Shown here one piece after another: positions 29,713 through 38,032 of a stretch of DNA of 64,000 bases (within the stretch, counting starts at the first letter, position 1; each line of letters begins with the position of its first letter). Source of the DNA: PGZG01 sp046292765 (lineage in GTDB: Bacteria > Pseudomonadota > Gammaproteobacteria > Pseudomonadales > Alcanivoracaceae); the NCBI GenBank assembly GCA_046292765.1, contig JBKBQA010000001.1:759094-823093 (forward strand), written 5' to 3'. A program made the position numbers and the translations under genes. The notes beneath the pieces were generated by a model, which saw nothing but the letters and a program-made list of their open reading frames with translations, was not told where the DNA came from and ran no database searches.

Positions 29713-30903
29713 CTATGATCGGGTGTCCTCGCTGCTGAGGGCGTGTTCCAGACTGGCCTTGATCTCCCGCCAGATGGCGAAGAAGAATGCCGTAAGAGGG
29801 ACTGCGAGTACCATGCCAATTATGCCGCTCAAGGCAGTCCCCCAAAAAAACAGCGAAATCACCACGACTGCCGGGTGAAGGCCTGAGTGGTTGGACATGA
29901 TCTTCGGAGTCAGTAGCCAGCTTTCGATCGCTTGCACTGCGGCGAATACCAGCCCGGCGAGGATGAGTAGCTCAACGCCGCCGTCTGGCTGAAGGTAGGC
30001 CATTGGCAGGATTACCAGCAAGCCAATCAGCGAGCCCAGGAACGGAACGATATTCAGTAGTCCTAGCACCAGCCCGGCGAGCGCGCCAAACTTCAGGCCG
30101 ATCAGCATAAAGCTCACCGCGTACAAGCCGCCCATGCACAAGGCAATGATCAGTTGCCCCTGAAAAAACGCCGTCACATACCCGACAAACACGTCCACAA
30201 AGTACAGAACCTTCTGCTGGGTGGACCTATTGAAGATAGATAGCAATTCAGATGCCTGACCGCGGAGTGACTCGCCGGAGAGTAGGGCAAAGAACAGAAA
30301 AAGAGGAACGAAGCTGATGCCCGCCAGCAGGCCAATATAGGACATGATGGTCGTGCGCGGCGTTTTCAGGGCTGGCAGTCCTTGCTTTAACTCCTCGCTG
30401 GAATCGCCTTCAGTAAAGCGGCTGAAAATAATATCGCTAAGATCAGGGAACCGAGCCGAAAAATCTTCCTGCCAGCTTGCCAATGTTTCAGGCAGAATGG
30501 TCATCAACTGGATGCCCTGACTGATGACGGTGGGGACCAGCAGAAACATAAGGCCGCCAATACAGGCAAAGAATACCGTTAGCAAAAGAATAATTGCGAG
30601 CAATCTGGGCAGGCGGAGCCGAGTCTCCAGAAACCCCACCACAGGATAAAGAACGAGCGCAAGAATTCCGGCCAGAGCCAACGGAAGAAGAAGGTTATAG
30701 AAGGCGCTGAGCACCCAGCCGAGGGACCACACGGTAACTGCAATCAGCGCAAAAAATGCCACCAATGAGGCAAGAATCGCCGTGTAACGAAACAAGCGAA
30801 GCTCAAGTGCGGTGAACAGTCGCCTTGCTGAAGTTGATGCCGAAGGTGTATGACTGGCTCTATTCGCGCCCCCCAACAAAGATTCTGGCGTGTCGTGGGG
30901 CAT
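29713..30903 (-). CDS. AI-2E family transporter (permease)
   Basis: Polytopic inner-membrane protein of the AI-2 exporter-like family (PF01594), 396 residues with about eight hydrophobic segments. The conserved C-terminal stretches VLGLLNIVPFLGSLIGLL and a later PKIMSNHSGLHPAVV are present. Members export signalling molecules or move ions; the function here is unknown. Convergent with guaA, with only 3 nt between stops. Base composition is clearly less GC-rich than guaA. Confidence 0.88.
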   Translation of the reverse strand: MPHDTPESLLGGANRASHTPSASTSARRLFTALELRLFRYTAILASLVAFFALIAVTVWSLGWVLSAFYNLLLPLALAGILALVLYPVVGFLETRLRLPRLLAIILLLTVFFACIGGLMFLLVPTVISQGIQLMTILPETLASWQEDFSARFPDLSDIIFSRFTEGDSSEELKQGLPALKTPRTTIMSYIGLLAGISFVPLFLFFALLSGESLRGQASELLSIFNRSTQQKVLYFVDVFVGYVTAFFQGQLIIALCMGGLYAVSFMLIGLKFGALAGLVLGLLNIVPFLGSLIGLLVILPMAYLQPDGGVELLILAGLVFAAVQAIESWLLTPKIMSNHSGLHPAVVVISLFFWGTALSGIIGMVLAVPLTAFFFAIWREIKASLEHALSSEDTRS

Positions 30904-30917
30904 TGCGAATTCTCAAG

Positions 30918-31133
30918 TTAACGGCGTGCAGATCTGCCGAACAGCAGTAGTCCAACTCCGGCCGCCGCAGATGCGCCGCCAAGAATCAGAAACCAGATGG
31001 TAGAGTCAGTGAATCGACCGGTAACGGCCTCGGTAACTTGATCGCCAAGGCTTTGCGATGATTGATACGCAAAGAAGAGCAGGATCAGGCCCACAGTAAG
31101 CAGTACTAACGAGAGGATTACATTGGTTTGCAT
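30918..31133 (-). CDS. DUF3185 family small membrane protein
   Basis: 71 residues with two membrane helices (about 4-22 and 46-66) and a QSSQSLGDQVTEAVTGRFTD-type linker that marks the DUF3185 family. The ATG at 31133 is chosen because AGGAGA lies seven bases upstream; the frame is open another 34 codons but without a ribosome site. Function unknown; such proteins commonly sit in stress islands. Confidence 0.8.
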   Translation of the reverse strand: MQTNVILSLVLLTVGLILLFFAYQSSQSLGDQVTEAVTGRFTDSTIWFLILGGASAAAGVGLLLFGRSARR

Positions 31134-31286
31134 TTCAGTCTCCTTTCTTTTGATTGAAGAGTAGTGGGTCGTTCGGTGTCGGTAATCTCTCGCTAAGAAA
31201 TTCAGATTGGGCGTGACACGTTCTCGCCATGACATATGTTGTCCAGATGACTTGTTGTATGGGTAAATCGTGTATGGGTAAATGGC

Positions 31287-31700
31287 TCAAACCCTCGATC
31301 TCTCGGGTGGCCGGGTAAAGTAGGATTCGACTGTGGAGTTCCAGGTAGCATCAGCCATATTCGGCCATCGGTCCTTATCGAAGCCCGGTGCATCCTTCAG
31401 GTGCTCGAGACCCACGTCGAGCAGAAAGCGCTTGTTCTCCTTGTCCTGCTTCAACGCTTTCCAGGGAATGGCGAACAGGCGATCACCCATTCCCAGAAAG
31501 CCACCCGTTGCCAACACTGCGTAGCGGATCTTGCCGGTGGCAATGTCGAGCATGATGTCTTGAATCTTGCCAAGTTTTTCCTGCTGCATATTGCAGACTT
31601 CGTCACCCGTAATGGTGGCCGCACTCAATAGTACGCTGCCAGCCTGCATGCCATCCTTGATAGGGCGTCTGCTACTGGACTGAATCGTTGGGGTGGTCAT
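31287..31700 (-). CDS. PRC-barrel domain protein
   Basis: Cytoplasmic 137-residue protein with one PRC-barrel at about residues 28-95 (EKLGKIQDIMLDIATGKIRY, GGFLGMGDRLFAIPW), followed by a tail with RWPNMADATW. No signal peptide. Its ATG overlaps the stop of the 59-codon CsbD-like gene upstream (ATGA). A secreted PRC-barrel relative with the same GGFLGMG signature lies at 41667-42191. Confidence 0.85.
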   Translation of the reverse strand: MTTPTIQSSSRRPIKDGMQAGSVLLSAATITGDEVCNMQQEKLGKIQDIMLDIATGKIRYAVLATGGFLGMGDRLFAIPWKALKQDKENKRFLLDVGLEHLKDAPGFDKDRWPNMADATWNSTVESYFTRPPERSRV

Positions 31701-31876
31701 TTGGTGTTGCTCCCTGGGTCGTCGTTGATCTTCCCCAGCACCGTCTCGTCCTTTACAGTGCTCTTCCCGGAATGCTCCTGCTGCTCCGGATGTCCTGTGC
31801 CGGCATCCCTTCCGGCAGCTTCCTTGGTCTTGCCCTTTTTCCCGTCTGCATGTCCTTGAGACCGGTTTTTGTTCAT
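31697..31876 (-). CDS. small CsbD-like stress protein
   Basis: 59 residues, starting MNKNRSQGHADGKKGKTKEA, hydrophilic, rich in Lys, Gly and Glu and without hydrophobic segments, as in CsbD-type proteins. It is too short for many gene callers. The ATG at 31876 is preceded by GGAG (CTGGAGATAGGCTC). The stop overlaps the PRC-barrel start by 4 nt, which strongly supports translation. Similarity to CsbD is by composition and start motif only. Confidence 0.65.
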   Translation of the reverse strand: MNKNRSQGHADGKKGKTKEAAGRDAGTGHPEQQEHSGKSTVKDETVLGKINDDPGSNTK

Positions 31877-32015
31877 GAGCCTATCTCCAGAAGTCCCTTA
31901 TATCTGGCCCTTGCCCTGAATCCTGAGGGATGCACGGCAAGGACTGCAGGTTAGTGGAATCGAAAACGCTGTTCAGTACGCTATCCAACATAACGAAAAA
32001 TATTATCCAGCCAAT

Positions 32016-32483
32016 TCACCGGGGTTGATCCGCCAGAAGCCGACGCATGCGTTGATAGTCGCGTTGATACTGTCCTGCTAGTAGTATTTTCTGTGCGTCA
32101 TTAAGTAGCTTTCCGGAAACCTGAAAAAAGGTATTCTCTTCCTCATGCAGGTGATGATGTACTTCATGAGAAAGTGATTTGGCGTGCTCTATCCACGCTT
32201 CACCAGCTGGATCAAGTGCTTGGAGCCTCTCAACCAGCTCGTCAACAACATGATGCTCATGAAGTGCATGGCGACTGGCAGAAAGACCGCTATCGTGCAT
32301 CATCATTGGCACATACAGATAGCGTTCCTCGGCAGCTTCGTGCGCCGCGAGTTCGTGGCGGACTTGGGTGAAAAGCTCTATGCGCTCTTCGCTGCCAGAT
32401 CTGCTGCGTAGTAACTTGCGAAACAGAGAGCGTTGAATCTCGTGACTTTCGCGAAGAGCGTTATAAATTGTGGGGCCGGCCAT
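32016..32483 (-). CDS. hemerythrin HHE domain protein
   Basis: 155 residues, predicted four-helix bundle carrying a di-iron site. Histidine/acid pattern is typical: HEIQR near residue 14, HELAAHEAAEERYLY near 43-57, HALHEHH near 72 and HHHLHEEENTFF near 111. Members bind O2 or NO or repair iron sites under stress. Single gene with its own upstream gap. Confidence 0.88.
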   Translation of the reverse strand: MAGPTIYNALRESHEIQRSLFRKLLRSRSGSEERIELFTQVRHELAAHEAAEERYLYVPMMMHDSGLSASRHALHEHHVVDELVERLQALDPAGEAWIEHAKSLSHEVHHHLHEEENTFFQVSGKLLNDAQKILLAGQYQRDYQRMRRLLADQPR

Positions 32484-32563
32484 GGCGAATTCTCCTTTGC
32501 TATAGTTGAAGCAATGTCGCTGTTTCTATGTAAATGGCGTGATCTGCAGATAAAAAACCACCA

Positions 32564-33855
32564 TCAAAGCTGTGATTTGATTGGTCTTAGGATTATCTCT
32601 GATAATTTGTCGCGCATCGGTCTCGTATTCCAGTCGTCAATCGAGTATGGCGCGGCGTCCAGTAAATCCGCTTCAAAAACGGCGGTCATCTGACGGCCAA
32701 ACTCATTGCTGTAGATATTAAGACTGGCTTCATCATTAAGTCTGATCGAACGGATATCAAAATTTGTCGAGCCCACGGAAACAAATTCTGAATCAATAAT
32801 CAGCATTTTGGTGTGTAGCATGGTCGGTTGGTAAACGTAGATCTCAATGCCCGCTGCAAGAAGTAACCCCAGTCTGCCTTGGAGGCAATCTTCACCGTGA
32901 GCGTGTCAATATGTGGCCCTGGCAGAAGGATGCGAATGTGAACATCGCGACTGCGGGCAGCAATCAATGCCTCAATAAGCAGCTTGTCGGGAACGAAATA
33001 AGAGGCAGAGAGATCGATGCTAGTGATGGATGAGGATATGGCAAGAAGATACATAAGATGCATGCTTTCGCTTCCCCCGGAGGGCGAGCCCAAAAACATA
33101 TGAGCATCCATGTCACCTTTGTTGGTAAGAGCAGGAAAGTAGCTCGGTCCGTTCAGAATGGTGCCGCTGGTCTTGATCCAGTTATCATTGAAAGCTGCTT
33201 GAAGCTGCGCAACGACAGGCCCCTCAACCCTGAAATGAGAGTCTCGCCAATGGTCGGGGCTGCCTGCATCGCCGATCCAGTGATCAGCAATGCCTACTCC
33301 CCCGGTAAACCCTATGCGGCCGTCAATAATCAATAGTTTGCGATGGGTTCGGTTATTCATGCGGCCAAGGTTATACCAGTGTAAAGGTCGATACCTGTGT
33401 AGCCTGACGCCGGCATCCTGCATGGATTTCAGCATCGCTTGATCCACTTTGGCGCTACCAACCCAGTCAATGATTAGATTGACGGCTACTCCTGCGTTGG
33501 CGCGTTCGGAGAGTGCTTCTGAAAATTCGTCGCCAACTACGCCGGACCAATAGATGTAAGTTTCAAAAGTGATGGATTCCTGTGCGGAGCGAATAGATGC
33601 TAGCATTGACGGGAATATCTCTTTTCCATTTTGCAGAGCAATGACATTATTGCCGGGTAGAATTGCAGGGCCGAGCAAAACGGACATTTCCCGCTTAAAC
33701 TGTGGGCTGGAAACAGCGTAGCGGTGCTCAATCTTGCGCTCAACTGCCTTTTCCGGCGTGCTTAGGTTCTGCAATATGATAAATGCCAAGCTGGTAGATA
33801 GAGCTGCGATGGCAGCTGCCCAGAATATGGATTTTCCCTTTCCACTGAACGGCAT
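32564..33855 (-). pseudogene. phospholipase D/cardiolipin synthase-like, frameshifted
   Basis: PLD-superfamily protein read on the minus strand in two frames. The upstream part (33855-32800) has an N-terminal membrane helix and the first HKD motif THRKLLIIDGRIGFTGG. It then runs out of frame at a CGGGC run near 32849-32856 and stops at 32800. The second HKD motif, LHTKMLIIDSEFVSVGSTNF, and the C-terminus continue in the next frame to 32564. A single missing base restores one frame of about 430 residues with the expected GIEIYVYQPTMLHTK joint. This is either a true loss, phase variation or a sequencing error in the G run. Confidence 0.85.
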
Positions 33856-34010
33856 CGCAGGTAGCCTTGGGCATGTTGAATAAGCAACTATATGGCTGTC
33901 GTCTAGCTTAGATTTGGCCCGGAAAGGCAGCGCCCGGCTAGCCTGTGCCTATTGATAGAAACATGCCAATTGTATGTTCGAGTTGGAAAGTGTTCGGTGC
34001 GGAACAGCAC

Positions 34011-34856
34011 CTATTGCGCTTGGTAGATGACCGGGCTGGAATTGCTCTCGATAACTTCGTCAGTGTGAACCTTGAAGTAACCCAGGATGTTTGAACCAAA
34101 CGCCGTGCTGATGGCAACATCGGCAGCATCTCGACCACGTGCAATCAGTATGCGACCAATGCGAGGCATATTGTTGCGTGGATCGAACACATACCATTGT
34201 CCATCAAGGTAGGCCTCAAACCAGGCTGCAAAATCCATCTCTCCGTAAGGCGGTGGAATGCCCATGTCGCCAAGATAGCCTGTGCAGTAGCGTGCCGGAA
34301 TGTTCAGGCATCGACAAAGAGCAATGGCCAGATGCGCAAAATCTCGGCACACGCCTCGTCTTTCCTGCAGGACTTCCCAGGCCGTGCGTGTGCTTCGTGC
34401 ATGGTGATAGCCAAACTCGATATGGTTGTGGACATAATCGCATATGGCTTGAACACGAGACCAACCGGTAACATTGTTATTAAAGAGATACCAGGCGGAA
34501 TCTGACAAAGGGTCTGTCTCGCAATACCTGCTGCCGAGAAGAAAGAGCAGTGTTTCGTCCGGTAGCTGCTCAACCGGAGTCTGTGTTGCCTGTGGATTAA
34601 CCGTGTCCGGCAGTCCGCTATCATTGATCACGGCATCTGTGGATAGATGCAGTGTGCCTTTGGGTGCAATTATGCGAGAGCATTGATTGCCATAGCTGTC
34701 GAAATAGGTGGCTATCGGAATAGGCGGCGTGGCGATCATATGATCGGGCACGATAAGATCAGATGCTCTTGAGGGGTGAACCCTCAGCGTCAGGATCATT
34801 GGAGTTGGGCGAGGGCATTCAAATGCCAGTTCATAGCCAATACGGATCTTCATCAT
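34011..34856 (-). CDS. transglutaminase-like family protein
   Basis: 281 residues: an N-terminal beta domain followed by a transglutaminase-like core. The nucleophile candidate is C170 in ERRGVCRDFAHLA and the acid is D225 in FDPRNN. The position usually occupied by the catalytic His (HAWFEAY) is A210 in MDFAAWFEAY. Proteins of this kind accompany the bacterial proteasome homologue Anbu, and an anbu gene lies 800 nt upstream on the same strand. No signal peptide. Confidence 0.82.
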   Translation of the reverse strand: MMKIRIGYELAFECPRPTPMILTLRVHPSRASDLIVPDHMIATPPIPIATYFDSYGNQCSRIIAPKGTLHLSTDAVINDSGLPDTVNPQATQTPVEQLPDETLLFLLGSRYCETDPLSDSAWYLFNNNVTGWSRVQAICDYVHNHIEFGYHHARSTRTAWEVLQERRGVCRDFAHLAIALCRCLNIPARYCTGYLGDMGIPPPYGEMDFAAWFEAYLDGQWYVFDPRNNMPRIGRILIARGRDAADVAISTAFGSNILGYFKVHTDEVIESNSSPVIYQAQ

Positions 34857-34896
34857 GCAATCCCCGCGATATCATGGTGTTGGTATGCATGAAGTT

Positions 34897-35667
34897 TCAT
34901 GATTGATTTCCTGTCAGCGCGGCTTCCAGAGCGGAAATCACTGATTTCCGAAGCGGCGCCCATTCACGGGAGGGGCTTGGCAGATTCTTCTGATTCATTT
35001 CCAGTTCTATGCCCAGATAGAGTTCGGGCGGGTATATCTTTCTCATGGAGGAGGTGAAGCCATCGTTGCGACCAAAATAGGGATAATTACGACGTACGGT
35101 AAGGTCGGGTGTAATGGTATTTAGTGCAGCCTTCCAGTGTGAGCACAAGTCGCGTTCTCCCCGCCTAGCAGGATCGTATAGCAATCCGATATCTGCTTTG
35201 CGTATCACGCCATTATAGTTGTTCGTGAAGCTATGACAGGAGATGTGAAGCACTCTACCCCAGAGCGCAATTTGCTCTGAAAGTTTGTTTTGCGCGTCTG
35301 AGCGGTAGGGTTGATAGTACTCGTCTATGATCTTGTGGCGAATTGTCGCAGATAGATCGCTGACCTCCTTTATATGAAGATCCCGATGTCCCACAGAGCG
35401 ATTCAGATCCACCAGCAGACGACTTATCGTAGATGTCACTAGCGGCGCCTCAAAGTGTTTTGCCAGCGCTTTTGCCATGACAAGTGCCCCTGCATCAAAA
35501 CCGCGATGGCTTTCCAGTAATGCGCGACAATCTCGGAACAGATGGCGATAACCGTTGGGAATCTGGTTGCCGCCGTGCTCGCAGGTAATGACAAGATTGC
35601 CGACTGTTGTGTTCAGGCTTGTCTTGCGGACCATTTTTTCCTCATCGCTACCGGAAGGTTTCACCAT
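34897..35667 (-). CDS. N-formylglutamate amidohydrolase family protein
   Basis: 256 residues. The conserved start motif VITCEHGGNQIP and the downstream metal-ligand segments LLVDLNRSVGHRD and VLHISCHSFTN identify the HutG/N-formylglutamate amidohydrolase superfamily of zinc-dependent hydrolases. There are no histidine-utilisation genes nearby, so the substrate is probably not N-formylglutamate. It overlaps the stop of the Anbu gene by 7 nt if it starts at 35667; ATG 35634 is an alternative. Confidence 0.82.
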   Translation of the reverse strand: MVKPSGSDEEKMVRKTSLNTTVGNLVITCEHGGNQIPNGYRHLFRDCRALLESHRGFDAGALVMAKALAKHFEAPLVTSTISRLLVDLNRSVGHRDLHIKEVSDLSATIRHKIIDEYYQPYRSDAQNKLSEQIALWGRVLHISCHSFTNNYNGVIRKADIGLLYDPARRGERDLCSHWKAALNTITPDLTVRRNYPYFGRNDGFTSSMRKIYPPELYLGIELEMNQKNLPSPSREWAPLRKSVISALEAALTGNQS

Positions 35668-36386
35668 TCCAGATCAGTCAGTCGACTAAAGACATCCCGA
35701 ATTCCAGAATTCCATTCTTTGCTTAACGTCGAGAAGTACTCATCACCGGGATCAAAACGCCGTCGCTTCGTTACTGCAAGACTATCAAGGTCATAGCAGA
35801 TCAGGTCAATAGGCATGCCAACAGACAGATTGCTGCGCATGGTTGATTCAAAGGATACCAGTACACATTTCGAGGCATCATGAAGAGTTGTTGAGCGAGA
35901 TATGGCCCAATCAATGATCGGCTTTCCATACTTGGTTTCGCCTGTCTGAAAATAGGGGGTTTGGTCTCCCGCTTCAATGAAGTTCCCTTCGGCATACAGA
36001 CGAAACAGGCGTGGCTGTTCGCCTCTTATCTGGCCGCCGAGGATAAATGACGAGAAGAACCCTCCATCTTCTCTGGTCAAGTACTCACTGTCGCGTCTGT
36101 CAACCAACCTCATGGCGTCTGACACCAGCAAAGCAGCATCAAACATCGTTTCAGCTGTCCATAGGTTCGGCTCGTCGGACCTGGCTCCGTTTTGTCTCAA
36201 AATACTGATCACGGCCTGAGTTCCACCGAGATTCCCGGAACTCAGCAGGACAATCACGCGGTCGCCGGCACGCTCGAAGAGGGTCATCTTGCAGAAGCTG
36301 GCAAAGTTATCGACACCGGCATGGGTGCGTGAATCTGACGCGAAGATAAGACCGTTCTCCAGCATCACTCCTACACAGTAGGTCAT
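35661..36386 (-). CDS. Anbu-type proteasome homologue (COG3484 peptidase)
   Basis: Ntn-hydrolase fold protein of the ancestral beta-subunit type, 241 residues. I place the start at the ATG at 36386 because removal of Met then exposes Thr1 (TYCVGVMLENG). Asp17 (FASDSRTHAGVD) and Lys32 (FASFCKM) complete the expected active-site set. GNLGGTQAVISIL and VLVSFESTMRSNLSVG are further family stretches. It heads a tight three-gene set with the amidohydrolase and the transglutaminase; the ATP-grasp and alpha-E genes that often accompany Anbu are absent from the window. Confidence 0.87.
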   Translation of the reverse strand: MTYCVGVMLENGLIFASDSRTHAGVDNFASFCKMTLFERAGDRVIVLLSSGNLGGTQAVISILRQNGARSDEPNLWTAETMFDAALLVSDAMRLVDRRDSEYLTREDGGFFSSFILGGQIRGEQPRLFRLYAEGNFIEAGDQTPYFQTGETKYGKPIIDWAISRSTTLHDASKCVLVSFESTMRSNLSVGMPIDLICYDLDSLAVTKRRRFDPGDEYFSTLSKEWNSGIRDVFSRLTDLEW

Positions 36387-36585
36387 ATCGCCCACCGATG
36401 AATTGAATCGGCCCGCCGGGTGTCAGGCAATGTTGGTGCGAAATGCGAGTCGCCACGTTCTTTCATCAGGGTCTGCTCCAGTCTGAAGCTAGGCGGATAA
36501 TGTGTTGGGGGAGCCGGTATAACTTCCTCGATGGCACAGGGTGTCATCAGTCAATCTTCAGCTCTGTGCGCTAAGCCACCAAGAT

Positions 36586-37794
36586 TCATAATCGCGCGAA
36601 CGAGAATAGTGCTGTGAGCGGGTGAGGGCGTCGCTCGATCCTTGCGCGTAACAGGGTCGCTCCGAGCATGCTATAGGTGATGCCATTGCCGCCGTAGGCA
36701 AGCGCAAACAGTACGCGTGGCCCGTACTGCGGGTTGTCGCCAAATAGCGGGAGACCATCGCTGGTCTCAGCGAAAGTGCCGGCCCAGGCAAAGGCCGGTG
36801 GTGCTCGCAGGTGAGGAAACAGTCGCGTAACCTTGCGTTGAAGTATCGTCGCCTTCCGGTCGACCAAGCGATCCCGCCGGGCGGGAATGTCGTGATTGTC
36901 GTCCTCGCCGCCAACCAATAGCCTGCCATCGCCAGTGCTGCGCAGGTACAGGTAGGGTCGTGCGGACTCCCAGAGCAGGGTAGTCGCTAGCCAGCCCAGA
37001 TCAGCCCGGTCGACTGGATCACTCATGTAGGCATAGCTGCTGCGATTCTTTGCCACCCGCTTATGTAGCCAACATTGAGATTCATACCCGCCAGCGATGA
37101 CGGCGTACTTTGCCTTGATTAATATGCCGCTTTCTGTGGTCAGAGTTGCTGTACGGTTGGTGGCGGTGATCGCTTTCACTTGTGTTCGATCAAACACCTG
37201 CGTTCCTCGTTTCTGCATCCTGCGCAACAGCCGGGAGGCAAGCCGGTAGGGGTCAACCCGAGCGGCGACCGAGCTCAGTATCGCTGCGGGCGCTTTTAGT
37301 CCATACCGTTCTGCAAGTGCAGAACTACTCAACCACCGAACAGGGAAGCCATTCTGGCTACGCCATGCAAACTCATCTGAAAGGCGCCTGCGGTCTCTGC
37401 GATGACTGGCATAGTACAGGCTGCTACAGATTGAAAAATCAACATCGCCGACTGCATGGCATACTTCTTCAAGCTCATCAATCGCCAGTAAGCAGGATCC
37501 GTAGGCGAGTAGCGCCGAGGTCTGATCATAGCGCTTGACGAGATCAATCGCGTGGGTATCAATCTCATATTGCAACAGCGCAGTGCTAGCCGAGGTGCTA
37601 CCCCAACCAACATCACGCTGATCTACAACAATGACATCGTGACCATGTCTTGCCAGCTCATCAGCGATCAGTGCCCCGGTAATGCCGGCGCCAATCACTA
37701 CCACGTCGCATCGCACATCGGCATCAAGTCGTGGAAATGCGTACATGAGGCCATTCTTTACCGCCCAGAATGGATAGCCGCTTTTCAAATCCAT
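36586..37794 (-). CDS. FAD-dependent oxidoreductase (DAO family)
   Basis: 402 residues. The dinucleotide-binding motif VVVIGAGITGALIADELARH is at residues 31-50, followed by VDQRDVGWGSTSASTALL, the usual DAO flavin contact. The C-terminal part has AWAGTFAETSDGLPLFGDNP and YGGNGITYSMLGA, as in glycine or D-amino acid oxidase-like proteins. It lacks a Rieske domain. The substrate is unknown. The gene stands alone, with 199 nt to the Anbu gene and divergent katE on the other side. Confidence 0.85.
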   Translation of the reverse strand: MDLKSGYPFWAVKNGLMYAFPRLDADVRCDVVVIGAGITGALIADELARHGHDVIVVDQRDVGWGSTSASTALLQYEIDTHAIDLVKRYDQTSALLAYGSCLLAIDELEEVCHAVGDVDFSICSSLYYASHRRDRRRLSDEFAWRSQNGFPVRWLSSSALAERYGLKAPAAILSSVAARVDPYRLASRLLRRMQKRGTQVFDRTQVKAITATNRTATLTTESGILIKAKYAVIAGGYESQCWLHKRVAKNRSSYAYMSDPVDRADLGWLATTLLWESARPYLYLRSTGDGRLLVGGEDDNHDIPARRDRLVDRKATILQRKVTRLFPHLRAPPAFAWAGTFAETSDGLPLFGDNPQYGPRVLFALAYGGNGITYSMLGATLLRARIERRPHPLTALFSFARL

Positions 37795-38032
37795 GGCTGA
37801 TTCCTGATGATCCTACGGTTTGCGCAAAGCGTCTCTGCGGGGAACCGTTGCGTCGGTGCGGTTCCACACAAATTGCCTATATATATGTGGCGACGTCCCG
37901 GGATATCTCACCATGAGTAAAAAGGTTTGCTATCGCACAGACGGATTCCATGGGCAGAATGAAGATCTTCTCCGGACTGAAATTCGAGCGGGGCGACTAT
38001 GGCCCTGATTCAACATGCCCCGGAGAAGAACC

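Noticed and set aside
37913..38008. A 31-codon open frame in the katE leader
   Set aside because: No ribosome site and no recognisable features; more likely part of the katE upstream region.
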